Notes: generated from the sequence alone by a model not told the origin. DNA of 8,018 nucleotides from Sphingomonadales bacterium (GCA_016872125.1 VHBD01000057.1:1-8018); one strand, 5' to 3'; positions 1 through 6,692 are shown, counted from the first letter of the stretch. Made by a program: numbers and translations.

Positions 1-392
1 AGAACGGCATCTTGATTGTGGAATTTATCGACCTCATCCGCAAGGAAAAAAACCTCCCCCTGCGCGAGGCCATTGTTCAAGCGGGCAAAATCCGTTTGGC
101 CCCTGTTTTCTTAACGGCAGCATCCACCGTCTTGGGATTGGTTCCTTTGGCTATGGGCCTTAACATTGATTTTCCTGGACTCTTTGAACGCCTTGAGCCC
201 CACCTATATTTGGGAGGGGATCAGGTCGCTTTCTTTGGCCCCCTAAGTTGGACCATCATCTTTGGGTTGACTTTCTCCACCTTGATTACGTTGATTTTGT
301 TACCGGCCATGTACTACATTGCCGAGCGCAATTCGATCCGTCGTCGTTGGTTCCTCCGTCGTCTTTCTAGACTTGCCTACCACGCATCCTAA
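1..392 (+). CDS. RND efflux transporter permease, C-terminal end (partial)
   Basis: This is the last 129 codons of an inner-membrane RND pump of the AcrB/hydrophobe-amphiphile efflux kind, which would export drugs or other toxic compounds with a periplasmic adaptor and an outer-membrane channel. The frame is open from base 3 and begins NGILIVEFIDLIR, matching the conserved start of the cytoplasmic loop before the penultimate transmembrane helices. Two hydrophobic helices follow, around residues 33-53 (FLTAASTVLGLVPLAMGL) and 84-107 (WTIIFGLTFSTLITLILLP). The loop between them, with LEPHLYLGGDQ, is longer than in AcrB and resembles the form I know from Bacteroidota pumps. The tail is basic (RRRWFLRRLSR) and cytoplasmic. 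The 5' part lies outside the window, so subfamily and substrate cannot be assigned. The stop TAA lies at 390-392, 17 nt before the next gene. Confidence 0.9.
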   Translation, partial: NGILIVEFIDLIRKEKNLPLREAIVQAGKIRLAPVFLTAASTVLGLVPLAMGLNIDFPGLFERLEPHLYLGGDQVAFFGPLSWTIIFGLTFSTLITLILLPAMYYIAERNSIRRRWFLRRLSRLAYHAS

Positions 393-409
393 GCGAACAG
401 TTACCCTTC

Positions 410-2146
410 ATGCAAAACCTTACCCGTCAGCGCTCCTTCGTTAGCGACGATTTTCGTCCCAGTTCCTTTGAGGTTATTGAGCCGCATTACGCGGCCTTGC
501 TCAACGCCGTTTGGCCTGACGAGGACCCGGACTCCTTCTTTCAGACTTGGCTCGCCAACCGCTCGGAACTGGAATCGTGCTTGGATGAACATCAAGCCTG
601 GCTCTATGTAGCCCTAAGCTGCGATACCGAGAACGCGGACAAACGAGCGGCCTATGATTTTTTTATCCAAGAAATCTATCCCCAAATTGCCCCGCTCGAT
701 GACGCCTTGAATCGTAAAATGTTATCGTATCCAGGGTTGAACGCTTACCAAGAACCCGGCTTTGAGCGTCTGCTGCGTAGTGTTCAAAACGCGCTTGAAC
801 TCTACCGAGAAGAAAACATACCCCTTCAAACGAAGCTCAAGGGCTTGGAAAGTCAATACGCAGCCCTCACCGGGAGCCTGTGTATCCACTACGATGGGCA
901 GGAATACACCCTACCCCAAGCCCAGAAGTTTCTCAAGTCCCATGATCGCACCCAGCGAGAGATGGTTTACCGTTTAATCATGGAGCAGCGTTCCGGAATT
1001 AGCGAGGAACTGCAGGTCCTTATGGATCGCATGTTGGAATTGCGTCATCAAGTCGCCCTCAACGCAGGATTTACCAATTACCGGGATTACCGCTTTCGGG
1101 AACTTCAACGCTTTGAATACGGGGTTCAGGAATGCCTTTCTTTTCATCGCTTGGTTCGCGATTATATGGTTCCTCTCAAAGAACACCTGGATCGTCAACA
1201 AGCCCAAATCAACGGCTTGGATCATCTGCGACCTTGGGATCTCAAAGCCCTCCCCGCAGGCATACCTCCCTTGAAACCCTTTGAGGAAGCCTCGGATTTG
1301 ATCCAAAAAAGCATTGCGGCCTTTGGCGAATTGGATCCCTTTTTTGGGGATTGCTTGGCCACTATGGAACGCATGGGTCGCTTTGATCTCGATTCCCGCA
1401 AAGGCAAGGCCCCCGGTGGATACAATTATCCCATGATGGAAAGTGGGGCGCCCTTTGTCTTTATGAATGCCACCGGTTCCATGGAAGATTTGGAAACCAT
1501 GATGCACGAAGGCGGGCATGCGGTACATTCCTTTTTGGTGCATCCCTTGCGCCTTAATGCCTTTCGGCAAACCCCGTCGGAGACCGCGGAATTGGCTTCG
1601 ATGAGTATGGAACTGCTAAGCATGAAGGCTTACCCCCATTTTTTTGACCGGGAAGAAGACCGACACCGGGCCTGCTTGGAACAAATCCAACGCGCCGTCG
1701 GGGTGCTTCCTTGGATAGCCTGCATTGACTCCTTTCAGCATTGGCTGTACACCCATCCGGGCCACACCCGCGCAGAGCGTCGCCAAGCTTGGCATAGGCT
1801 GATGCACGATTACCACAGTTCGGTGGTGGATTGGCAAGGGTTAGAAGATTGGATGGATTTTGCTTGGCAGGGTCAATTGCATCTTTTTGAAATGCCCTTT
1901 TACTATATCGAATACGGCTTTGCCCAAATCGGTGCCCTGGGGGTTTGGAGAAACAGCGCCTCAAACCCCGCCATGGCCATGGCTGCTTACCGAGATGCCC
2001 TTGCCCTGGGTAACACCGTTTCGATTCAAGAAGTCTACCGAACGGCCGGCGTTCCCTTTGATCCAGAGGACGCCTACCTCAAAGACCTCACCAAGTGGAC
2101 CCTTACTCAAATGCGATACCATGAAAATCATTTGCATAGGTCGTAA
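410..2146 (+). CDS. M3 family oligoendopeptidase (PepF-like zinc metallopeptidase)
   Basis: This 578-residue protein is a cytosolic zinc metallopeptidase of the M3 (thimet oligopeptidase/PepF) family, which cleaves short peptides. The zinc site is visible: H366-E367-G-G-H370, with E394 in the following TAELASMSMELL helix as the expected third ligand, 28 residues after H366, a spacing usual for the family. A conserved substrate-side segment HLFEMPFYYIEYGFAQIG (residues 491-508) supplies the aromatic/tyrosine residues typical of PepF-like enzymes. The N-terminal ~200 residues are helical and charged, as in other M3 proteins. No signal peptide is seen. Length fits Bacteroidota members. The ATG at 410 is chosen because it lies just after the upstream stop; there is no strong Shine-Dalgarno, as is usual in this phylum. 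The 3' end overlaps the next gene by 26 nt, suggesting cotranscription. Substrate specificity is unknown. Confidence 0.93.
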   Translation: MQNLTRQRSFVSDDFRPSSFEVIEPHYAALLNAVWPDEDPDSFFQTWLANRSELESCLDEHQAWLYVALSCDTENADKRAAYDFFIQEIYPQIAPLDDALNRKMLSYPGLNAYQEPGFERLLRSVQNALELYREENIPLQTKLKGLESQYAALTGSLCIHYDGQEYTLPQAQKFLKSHDRTQREMVYRLIMEQRSGISEELQVLMDRMLELRHQVALNAGFTNYRDYRFRELQRFEYGVQECLSFHRLVRDYMVPLKEHLDRQQAQINGLDHLRPWDLKALPAGIPPLKPFEEASDLIQKSIAAFGELDPFFGDCLATMERMGRFDLDSRKGKAPGGYNYPMMESGAPFVFMNATGSMEDLETMMHEGGHAVHSFLVHPLRLNAFRQTPSETAELASMSMELLSMKAYPHFFDREEDRHRACLEQIQRAVGVLPWIACIDSFQHWLYTHPGHTRAERRQAWHRLMHDYHSSVVDWQGLEDWMDFAWQGQLHLFEMPFYYIEYGFAQIGALGVWRNSASNPAMAMAAYRDALALGNTVSIQEVYRTAGVPFDPEDAYLKDLTKWTLTQMRYHENHLHRS

Positions 2147-2732
2147 CTACGACGAACACGCCCGGGAGCTCAACAACCCCAGGCCCAGCGAGCCGGTGGT
2201 GTTTATGAAGCCCGAAACGGCGATCGTCAAGGATGGTAAGCCCTTCTTTCTGCCGGACCATTTGGGCGAGGTACATCACGAAATTGAAATTGTGTTGCGA
2301 ATTGGAAGGAACGGACGTCATATTCAGCCCAAATTCGCTTTGTCCTATGTGGACCGCATAGCTTTGGGCATCGATTTTACAGCCAGAAACCTCCAAGAGC
2401 AATTGAAATCCAAAGGACTTCCATGGGAATTAGCCAAGGGGTTTGACGGCTCCGCAATCCTGGGGGATTGGCAAGAAATTGATCCTTCCGGATTGGAGCA
2501 GGGCTTTGCTTTTACCCTGCAAATCGGGGATGAAATTCGGCAAAGCGGTCACAGCTCCGATATGCTTTTTGGCTTCGCTGAGCTCATCGCTTTTGTATCC
2601 CGCTATTTTACCCTCAAAATGGGGGACATCATCTATACGGGCACGCCTGCAGGGGTTGGACCGGTCCAAATCGGCGACCATCTCGTTGGCCACCTGAACG
2701 GGCGACCGAACCTGCATTGCAAGGTCTGCTAA
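2121..2732 (+). CDS. Fumarylacetoacetate hydrolase family protein (FAHD1/YcgM-like acylpyruvase type)
   Basis: This 203-residue protein is a compact single-domain FAA-hydrolase-fold enzyme. The family hydrolyses or decarboxylates beta-keto acid substrates such as acylpyruvates with a divalent metal. The N-terminus MKIICIGRNYDEHARELNN and FMKPETA (residues 28-34) are typical of the short FAHD1-like branch. Metal ligands are recognisable as E54 and E56 in VHHEIEIVL and D85 in GIDFTARN. The substrate-loop segment LPWELAKGFDGSA (100-112) and the C-terminal TGTPAGVG (173-180) are also present. The family usually has TARDLQ where this protein has TARNLQ, a conservative change outside the metal ligands. 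The open frame extends 87 codons upstream inside the peptidase gene, but homology begins at the ATG at 2121, so that start is used. The resulting 26-nt overlap suggests translational coupling. The true substrate cannot be told from sequence. Confidence 0.92.
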   Translation: MKIICIGRNYDEHARELNNPRPSEPVVFMKPETAIVKDGKPFFLPDHLGEVHHEIEIVLRIGRNGRHIQPKFALSYVDRIALGIDFTARNLQEQLKSKGLPWELAKGFDGSAILGDWQEIDPSGLEQGFAFTLQIGDEIRQSGHSSDMLFGFAELIAFVSRYFTLKMGDIIYTGTPAGVGPVQIGDHLVGHLNGRPNLHCKVC

Positions 2733-3301
2733 CCGCGGTTGAATTCGTTCATCGCGGGAGCAAGTCCCCTCAAGGCCCAGGCCATGGCGGCTTGAGCACA
2801 TCGATCCAACAAGGACGGTAGTTCCTCTTGTTCCGCCCTCGCAAAGGGGGACAAAACATAATCGGATTGACGACCTGGAGTAAAGTCACGCCCTATCCCA
2901 ACACGCAATCGGGGGTAACGGTTATGGCCCAGGACCGTTTCGATATGACCCAGGCCGTTATGGCCCCCGGCGGATCCGGATCCCCGTAACCTGATTTGAC
3001 CGAACGGTAGACTGAAATCATCCGTGATCACCAAAATGCGCTCGGTGGCGTCCACCTTTTCGGCTTGCATCCAATACCGAAGCGCCTGACCCGAAAGGTT
3101 CATGTAGGTTTGGGGCTTGACCAAAAGAAATTGCTTGCCTGCATGTTTCCCGCTCGCCGTTGAGGCATACCGACCGGTCGCAAAGGGCTCCGAAGTGCTA
3201 AATTCTTGGCGCAAACGATCCAGCACCATAAATCCAATGTTATGGCGGGTATCCGCATATTCGGCGCCGGGATTACCCAAACCAAAAACGAGAAACTTCA
3301 T
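2729..3301 (-). CDS. pth: Peptidyl-tRNA hydrolase
   Basis: This 190-residue cytosolic enzyme cleaves the ester bond of peptidyl-tRNAs that drop off stalled ribosomes, recycling tRNA. The fold start MKFLVFGLGNPGAEYADTRHN is diagnostic. Catalytic and binding residues are in their family positions: N10, H20 (catalytic), N68 in TYMNLSG, D94 in DDFSLPFG (counterpart of E. coli D93) and N115 in GSAGGHNGLGHI. Length fits the family (about 185-195). It is the last gene of the apparent prs-rplY-pth operon, 83 nt after rplY. That gap holds only short weak hairpins and no terminator, so cotranscription is likely. Its stop codon (CTA on the + strand, 2729-2731) overlaps the stop of the convergent FAA-hydrolase gene. 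Confidence 0.97.
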   Translation of the reverse strand: MKFLVFGLGNPGAEYADTRHNIGFMVLDRLRQEFSTSEPFATGRYASTASGKHAGKQFLLVKPQTYMNLSGQALRYWMQAEKVDATERILVITDDFSLPFGQIRLRGSGSAGGHNGLGHIETVLGHNRYPRLRVGIGRDFTPGRQSDYVLSPFARAEQEELPSLLDRCAQAAMAWALRGLAPAMNEFNRG

Positions 3302-3384
3302 GACAACAACCCCATGGTTTCAAATGCCCTTTCCAACGAGGAAGCCTCCTGTGAGAAGAGGCAACCCCCTTAGGGAAGGGAATT

Positions 3385-3963
3385 TTACTTGGAAGCCTCG
3401 GCCACAGCGCCCTTCATGGCACGCGGTATGGTGACGGCAGCTACCGGATTGTTGGGAGCGGCCACCAAAGTGAAGCCTTCGGCAACAATATCCTTAACAC
3501 GGACGACGCCACCCAATTCTATCTTGGAAATATCCACCTTGACCGTTGCTGGCAATTGATTGGGCAAACCCTTGACGGTAATGGAACGCATACGCGATGT
3601 AAATTTTCCACCGGCGCGGACCCCGGGGGATGTCCCCACAAATTCCAAAGGTAAATTTAGTTTGACAGGCTTCGCAGGATCCAATAACATAAAGTCAACA
3701 TGGAGCATCGCGCCGTTGAGGGGATGGTACTGCGCATCTTTGACAACGCAGGTATGCTTTGTTCCATCCAAGTCCAAGGTGATTTTGAAGGTTTCCGGCG
3801 TAAACAAGACAGCCTTCAAATCGTAGGCATGGGCCCAGAAATGGGATTGAGAAGCTGCATTGCCGTACAATACGCAAGGGATCTTGCCTTCTGCACGCAA
3901 TAGATTCGAATCAGACTTCCCTACGTTCTCCCGAAGAGAACCGCTCAAATTGATCGATTTCAT
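3385..3963 (-). CDS. rplY: 50S ribosomal protein L25 / general stress protein Ctc
   Basis: This 192-residue protein is the long (Ctc/TL5) form of ribosomal protein L25, which binds 5S rRNA in the large subunit. The N-terminal 5S-binding domain covers about residues 1-92, with MKSINLSGSLREN, KIPCVLYG (27-34) and VVKDAQYHPLNGAMLHVDF (73-91). The C-terminal TL5-type beta domain covers about 97-180, with the characteristic VDISKIELGGVVRVKDI (143-159). The tail is short and alanine-rich (KGAVAEASK). The ATG at 3961-3963 is the natural family start. It lies 75 nt after the prs stop and 83 nt before pth, matching the prs-ctc-pth arrangement known from many bacteria. An A/T-rich stretch in the 75-nt gap could be an internal promoter, but I see no convincing paired -33/-7 elements there. 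Confidence 0.96.
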   Translation of the reverse strand: MKSINLSGSLRENVGKSDSNLLRAEGKIPCVLYGNAASQSHFWAHAYDLKAVLFTPETFKITLDLDGTKHTCVVKDAQYHPLNGAMLHVDFMLLDPAKPVKLNLPLEFVGTSPGVRAGGKFTSRMRSITVKGLPNQLPATVKVDISKIELGGVVRVKDIVAEGFTLVAAPNNPVAAVTIPRAMKGAVAEASK

Positions 3964-4038
3964 AGCGTTTGGTTTGGATGTTTTGGTTTAGGTGAATGAA
4001 AATTAAATTATACTCTTCGACGGATGGTTGAATTCGGT

Positions 4039-5022
4039 TTAGTTGGACTTGACTTTGACTTCAAAAAGATGGCTAATCGATGAAAATTCTCGAACACTGC
4101 GGATCGATTGGGCAAAGAGTTCGGCCACCGACAACACCTTGATTTTGGGGGTGGACTCCCGACGAAGAGGAATGGTATCCGTTACCACCAATTCAGTAAG
4201 CGCCGAGTTGGCAATGCGTTCGGTGGCTTCACCGGACAAGACCGCATGGGTACAAACGGCGCGGACCGAAGCGGCCCCTTTGCGCATCAACTGATCAGCA
4301 ACCATGGCAATCGTACCTGCGGTATCCACCAAATCATCGACAATCACCACATTCTTGCCTTTAACCTCCCCAATGACTTGAATTTTGGCGACTACGTTGG
4401 CCCTGGCCCGAGTTTTGTCACAAACGATGATGGGGCAATCCAGATGGGAGGCAAAAAACTTGGCGCGGGCGGCAGCCCCCATGTCCGGTGCGGCTATAGC
4501 AACTTGTTCCAATTGCAAGGACTTGACATAAGGCACAAAAATGGTGCTGGCGTCCAGGTGGTCAAAGGGCACATTGAAGAAACCCTGAATCTGCGGGGCA
4601 TGGAGGTCCATGGTCATGACCCGGGTTACCCCAGCGGCTCCCAACATATCGGCAACCAAACGGGCCCCTATCGGCACCCTGGGCTTGTCCTTGCGGTCTT
4701 GGCGTGCCAAACCAAAGTAGGGGATCACCGCGGTGATGTAATGCGCCGAAGCCCGCTTGCAGGCGTCAATCATCAGAAGGAGCTCCATCAAATTATCGGC
4801 TGGGGCATAGGTGCTCTGAACGAGAAAAACATCGCATCCACGCACCGATTCGTTGATGATTGGCTGAAATTCCCCATCCGAAAAACGCAAAAGAGACGAA
4901 TCCCCCAAAGGGTCCCCGTAGGCCAAAGCAATGCGACCGCCCAGATCCTGGGTGGCCTGACCGGCAAAAATCTTCATGCCGTGAGTGGTCTGTGCGGGGG
5001 TGGCCTGGGCCGAAAGGGTCAT
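4039..5022 (-). CDS. prs: Ribose-phosphate pyrophosphokinase (PRPP synthetase)
   Basis: This enzyme makes 5-phosphoribosyl-1-pyrophosphate from ribose 5-phosphate and ATP, feeding purine, pyrimidine, NAD, histidine and tryptophan synthesis. With the chosen start it has 327 residues. Motifs are FSDGEFQP (47-54), the ATP-binding ARQDRK (106-111), catalytic-region DLHAPQIQGFF (139-149, H141), the flexible-loop DKTRARANV (202-210, K203) and the PRPP-binding VVIVDDLVDTAGT (225-237). All core residues of class I enzymes appear intact. Start choice: the frame is open up to a TTG at 5064, but that lies almost at the predicted transcription start and inside an inverted repeat, so ATG 5022 is preferred. 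Initiation at a later ATG (4977, MKIFAG) would give 312 residues, close to the usual length, so the first 15 residues (MTLSAQATPAQTTHG) are uncertain. It heads the prs-rplY-pth cluster. Confidence 0.95.
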   Translation of the reverse strand: MTLSAQATPAQTTHGMKIFAGQATQDLGGRIALAYGDPLGDSSLLRFSDGEFQPIINESVRGCDVFLVQSTYAPADNLMELLLMIDACKRASAHYITAVIPYFGLARQDRKDKPRVPIGARLVADMLGAAGVTRVMTMDLHAPQIQGFFNVPFDHLDASTIFVPYVKSLQLEQVAIAAPDMGAAARAKFFASHLDCPIIVCDKTRARANVVAKIQVIGEVKGKNVVIVDDLVDTAGTIAMVADQLMRKGAASVRAVCTHAVLSGEATERIANSALTELVVTDTIPLRRESTPKIKVLSVAELFAQSIRSVREFSSISHLFEVKVKSN

Positions 5023-5040
5023 GGATAGACGTTTTCTTGG

Positions 5041-5068
5041 CCTTTTGGGTTGGAAATTTCCCAAAAGG
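5041..5068 (-). promoter_or_regulatory. Perfect 9-bp inverted repeat in the prs leader
   Basis: The arms are CCTTTTGGG (5041-5049) and CCCAAAAGG (5060-5068), separated by 10 bases, with no mismatches. It lies 18 bases upstream of the chosen prs ATG and directly downstream of a candidate -7 element, so it would form a stem-loop at or very near the 5' end of the prs mRNA. Alternatively it is a dyad operator for a dimeric regulator. There is no U-tract immediately after either arm, so it does not look like a terminator. The symmetry is directly visible; the function is inferred. Confidence 0.5.
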
Positions 5069-5072
5069 AGGG

Positions 5073-5080
5073 CAAATATA
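5073..5080 (-). promoter_or_regulatory. Candidate Bacteroidota -7 promoter element for prs
   Basis: On the minus strand the bases read TATATTTG, an exact match to the Bacteroidota -7 consensus TAnnTTTG. I find no TTG at the ideal 19-21 base distance upstream; the nearest sits 28 bases away, so the -33 half is weak or absent. A start site about 7 bases downstream would give a leader of about 44 nt to the ATG at 5022, with the inverted repeat at its very 5' end. Confidence 0.4.
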
Positions 5081-5170
5081 GGTCTTGAGCATGGGTATTT
5101 TGGGCATTCAAGGGACTAATTTTTAAGTCTTTGATGCCTTTTCGGACGCGATGCATCCTTGATGCTGCTT

Positions 5171-5196
5171 AAAAAAAAACCGCCCCGAAGGGCGGC
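5171..5196 (-). terminator. Rho-independent terminator after the cold-shock gene
   Basis: On the minus strand the sequence reads CCGCCC-TTCG-GGGCGG followed by nine Ts (5179-5171). This is a perfect 6-bp GC-rich stem closed by a very stable UUCG tetraloop, then a U-tract. It begins 28 bases after the cold-shock gene stop codon and separates that gene from prs, which lies downstream on the same strand. On the + strand there is no T-run after the stem, so it acts in one direction only. Confidence 0.93.
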
Positions 5197-5223
5197 TGTG
5201 AGCGGTGTATGCAACGGATAGAA

Positions 5224-5421
5224 TTAATTATCAATCAATTTGACATTCACGGCATTGAGGCCCTTGCGGCCCTCTTTGAGCTCGAAACTAACTCGGTCGT
5301 TTTCGTTGACCTTGTCGATGAGCCCAGTTGCGTGCACGAAATATTCCGTGCCGCTGTTCTCCTCCCGGATGAAACCAAAACCCTTGGTTTGGTTGAAGAA
5401 CTTTACAATTCCTTCATTCAT
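5224..5421 (-). CDS. Cold-shock domain protein (CspA family)
   Basis: This 65-residue protein is a single cold-shock domain, a small OB-fold that binds single-stranded RNA or DNA and melts mRNA structure. It starts MNEGIVKFFNQTKGFGFI, with RNP1 KGFGFI at 13-18 and RNP2 YFVHAT at 27-32 (usual form VFVHFS/YFVHAT). Aromatic residues F8, F9, F15, F17 and F28 form the nucleic-acid surface. Length is typical of the family (65-70). It has its own terminator 28 nt downstream and a candidate promoter just upstream, so it is probably a monocistronic gene. The predicted leader is only about 15 nt and A/T-rich, unlike the long thermosensing leader of E. coli cspA, so cold regulation cannot be inferred. 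Which of the several Bacteroidota Csp paralogues this is cannot be told. Confidence 0.96.
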   Translation of the reverse strand: MNEGIVKFFNQTKGFGFIREENSGTEYFVHATGLIDKVNENDRVSFELKEGRKGLNAVNVKLIDN

Positions 5422-5442
5422 GTTAATAAAAATTTAAGGTTG

Positions 5443-5471
5443 CAAGATAGACCCATTCATGACATTTTCAA
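5443..5471 (-). promoter_or_regulatory. Candidate Bacteroidota-type promoter for the cold-shock gene
   Basis: On the minus strand a TTG (5471-5469) is followed after exactly 19 bases by TATCTTG (5449-5443), which resembles the TTTG-N19-21-TAnnTTTG promoter of Bacteroidota but is one T short in the -7 element. It would start transcription about 15 bases before the ATG at 5421, leaving a short A/T-rich leader. The spacing is right but the -7 match is imperfect. Confidence 0.4.
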
Positions 5472-5509
5472 CGATTTTTGAAACAAACCTTGAAACGCCA
5501 ACCAACCCC

Positions 5510-6631
5510 ATGAAAAAAGTCCTGCTTCTCTCCGTTTTTGCCTTGTCTTATCTGATCATGGCCATCCTTCAACCATCGTATCATGCATTGCACAGCAATC
5601 CTACCGGGGCCCCAGCGGGTCGCAGCGGTGGCCCAGCGGAAGGGGGCGCAACCTGCGCCGGCGGCGGTTGCCATTCGCCATCAAGCAACACCGTGGTCAG
5701 TACGTTGATAAGTACGAACCCCTCATTGGCGTCTGGCTACACCCCAGGCGCTACCTATTCCATCACCATCACCGTCAACGGTAGCGGTAGCAAAGGATTC
5801 CAGTTCAGTCCACAGTCATCATCAGGCGCCACCATGGGGACCCTGGTTGCTCCGGCCAGCCTTCAGATTCAGCAATCCAAGTACATTACCCATCGTAATG
5901 CAAGTTCGGGTAATCCTTCCACTTGGACTTTTCAATGGGTTGCGCCTCCCGCGGGTTCCGGAACGCTTGGGTTTTATGCAGCTGGTGTTAGCGGCCGCAA
6001 TGTCAACCTGTACCGACAGACCCTGAGCATCCCCGAGCTTGCGGCAACGGTCGCCACCGTCACCACCCAAGCGGCCTCAATGATTACGCCGAACTCCGCG
6101 ACCAGCGGTGGAAATGTGGTATCGGATGGGGGTTCCGCTGTAACCGCACGCGGTTTAGCCTACGGTACAAGCCCTAATCCAACCATTTCAGGTTCAATTA
6201 CTTCCAACGGAACCGGCACGGGGTCCTTTGTCAGCAATCTAAGTGGGCTCCTCTCCGGAACCTTGTACCATGGGAGAGCCTATGCAACCAATGTTATTGG
6301 TACGGCCTACGGCGCCGGCATTACCTTCACCACCCCTACCGGTTCTTCGGTCAATACCTTGGATCCATCCAAACCTTTACGTTGTTGGCCTGTGCCAAGC
6401 TCAGGGAATTTGGAAATGCAGTGGGGAGATGCCATAGCATCCCCATCCACTGTGCAAATACTGTCGTTGACCGGCCAGCTTGTTCACCAAATTTCTGTGG
6501 TGGATAAACGTTCCAACCCATCCTTGTCCATCAACTTGTCCTCCCTTAGTCTCGGTTTTGGAGCCTACCAAATCAGGCTTTTGGATAATGAAAAAGTAAT
6601 TGGCCAACAACGAATCGTATACAGTCGCTAA
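5510..6631 (+). CDS. Secreted choice-of-anchor V-like protein with FN3-like module and putative T9SS C-terminal sorting domain
   Basis: A 373-residue exported protein of unknown function. MKKVLLLSVFALSYLIMAIL is a signal peptide or N-terminal anchor, and the ATG at 5510 is chosen because it begins exactly there; the frame is also open to ATG 5459. Residues 32-175 resemble the Reeler-like choice-of-anchor V domain: the GAPAGRSGGPAEGG lead-in, a C-X4-C-H motif (C49, C54, H55), then YTPGATYSITITV and STWTFQWVAPPAGSGTLGFYAAG. Residues 184-276 form one FN3-like beta module common in Bacteroidota surface proteins (SATSGGNVVSDGG, VTARGLAYGTSPNPT, GTGSF, YHGRAYATNVIGTAYG, ITFTTP). Residues 283-373 resemble a type A T9SS sorting domain (WPVPSSGNLEM in place of YPNPS, VQILSLTGQLV, INLSSLSLGFGAYQIRL, QQRIVYSR). 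It would then cross the outer membrane and be released or anchored. Domain names come from recognised patterns, not a search. It is divergent from the csp gene; no clear promoter was found. Confidence 0.82.
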   Translation: MKKVLLLSVFALSYLIMAILQPSYHALHSNPTGAPAGRSGGPAEGGATCAGGGCHSPSSNTVVSTLISTNPSLASGYTPGATYSITITVNGSGSKGFQFSPQSSSGATMGTLVAPASLQIQQSKYITHRNASSGNPSTWTFQWVAPPAGSGTLGFYAAGVSGRNVNLYRQTLSIPELAATVATVTTQAASMITPNSATSGGNVVSDGGSAVTARGLAYGTSPNPTISGSITSNGTGTGSFVSNLSGLLSGTLYHGRAYATNVIGTAYGAGITFTTPTGSSVNTLDPSKPLRCWPVPSSGNLEMQWGDAIASPSTVQILSLTGQLVHQISVVDKRSNPSLSINLSSLSLGFGAYQIRLLDNEKVIGQQRIVYSR

Positions 6632-6647
6632 TGACCATCTACTGTTT

Positions 6648-6667
6648 AAAAGTCCTTCTTTCGGACT
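6648..6667 (-). terminator. Weak hairpin between convergent genes, possible terminator of the pseudouridine synthase gene
   Basis: The arms AGTCC (6651-6655) and GGACT (6663-6667) form a 5-bp stem with a 7-base loop in the 61-base gap between two convergent genes. On the minus strand the stem is followed by only three Ts and then As, so as an intrinsic terminator it is weak. Position, 25 bases beyond the stop at 6693, supports the call more than strength does. Confidence 0.33.
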
Positions 6668-6692
6668 CAACCCTCAAGGTGTGAAAATGCCT

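Noticed and set aside
1860..2120. Upstream extension of the FAA-hydrolase frame inside the peptidase gene
   Set aside because: The extension has no family similarity and the family N-terminus MKIICIGRNY begins exactly at the ATG at 2121.
3302..3384. Small hairpins (CCCTT/AAGGG and GCCTC/GAGGC) between rplY and pth, considered as a terminator
   Set aside because: The stems are only 5 bp and no U-tract follows on either strand, so readthrough within the operon is more likely.
3964..4038. TATAAT/TAATTTTC-like A/T-rich stretch upstream of rplY as an internal promoter
   Set aside because: No TTG partner at 19-21 bases and no exact TAnnTTTG; A/T-rich leaders are common before Bacteroidota genes.
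4108..5028. A 306-codon + strand open frame opposite prs
   Set aside because: It is antisense to a gene with every PRPP synthetase motif intact. The translation is Gly/His/Gln/Asn-rich with no recognisable domain, which is typical of a codon-bias shadow.
5459..5509. Start of the secreted protein at ATG 5459
   Set aside because: It would put 17 polar residues before the signal peptide and overlap the csp promoter region; ATG 5510 gives a standard MKK-type signal sequence.
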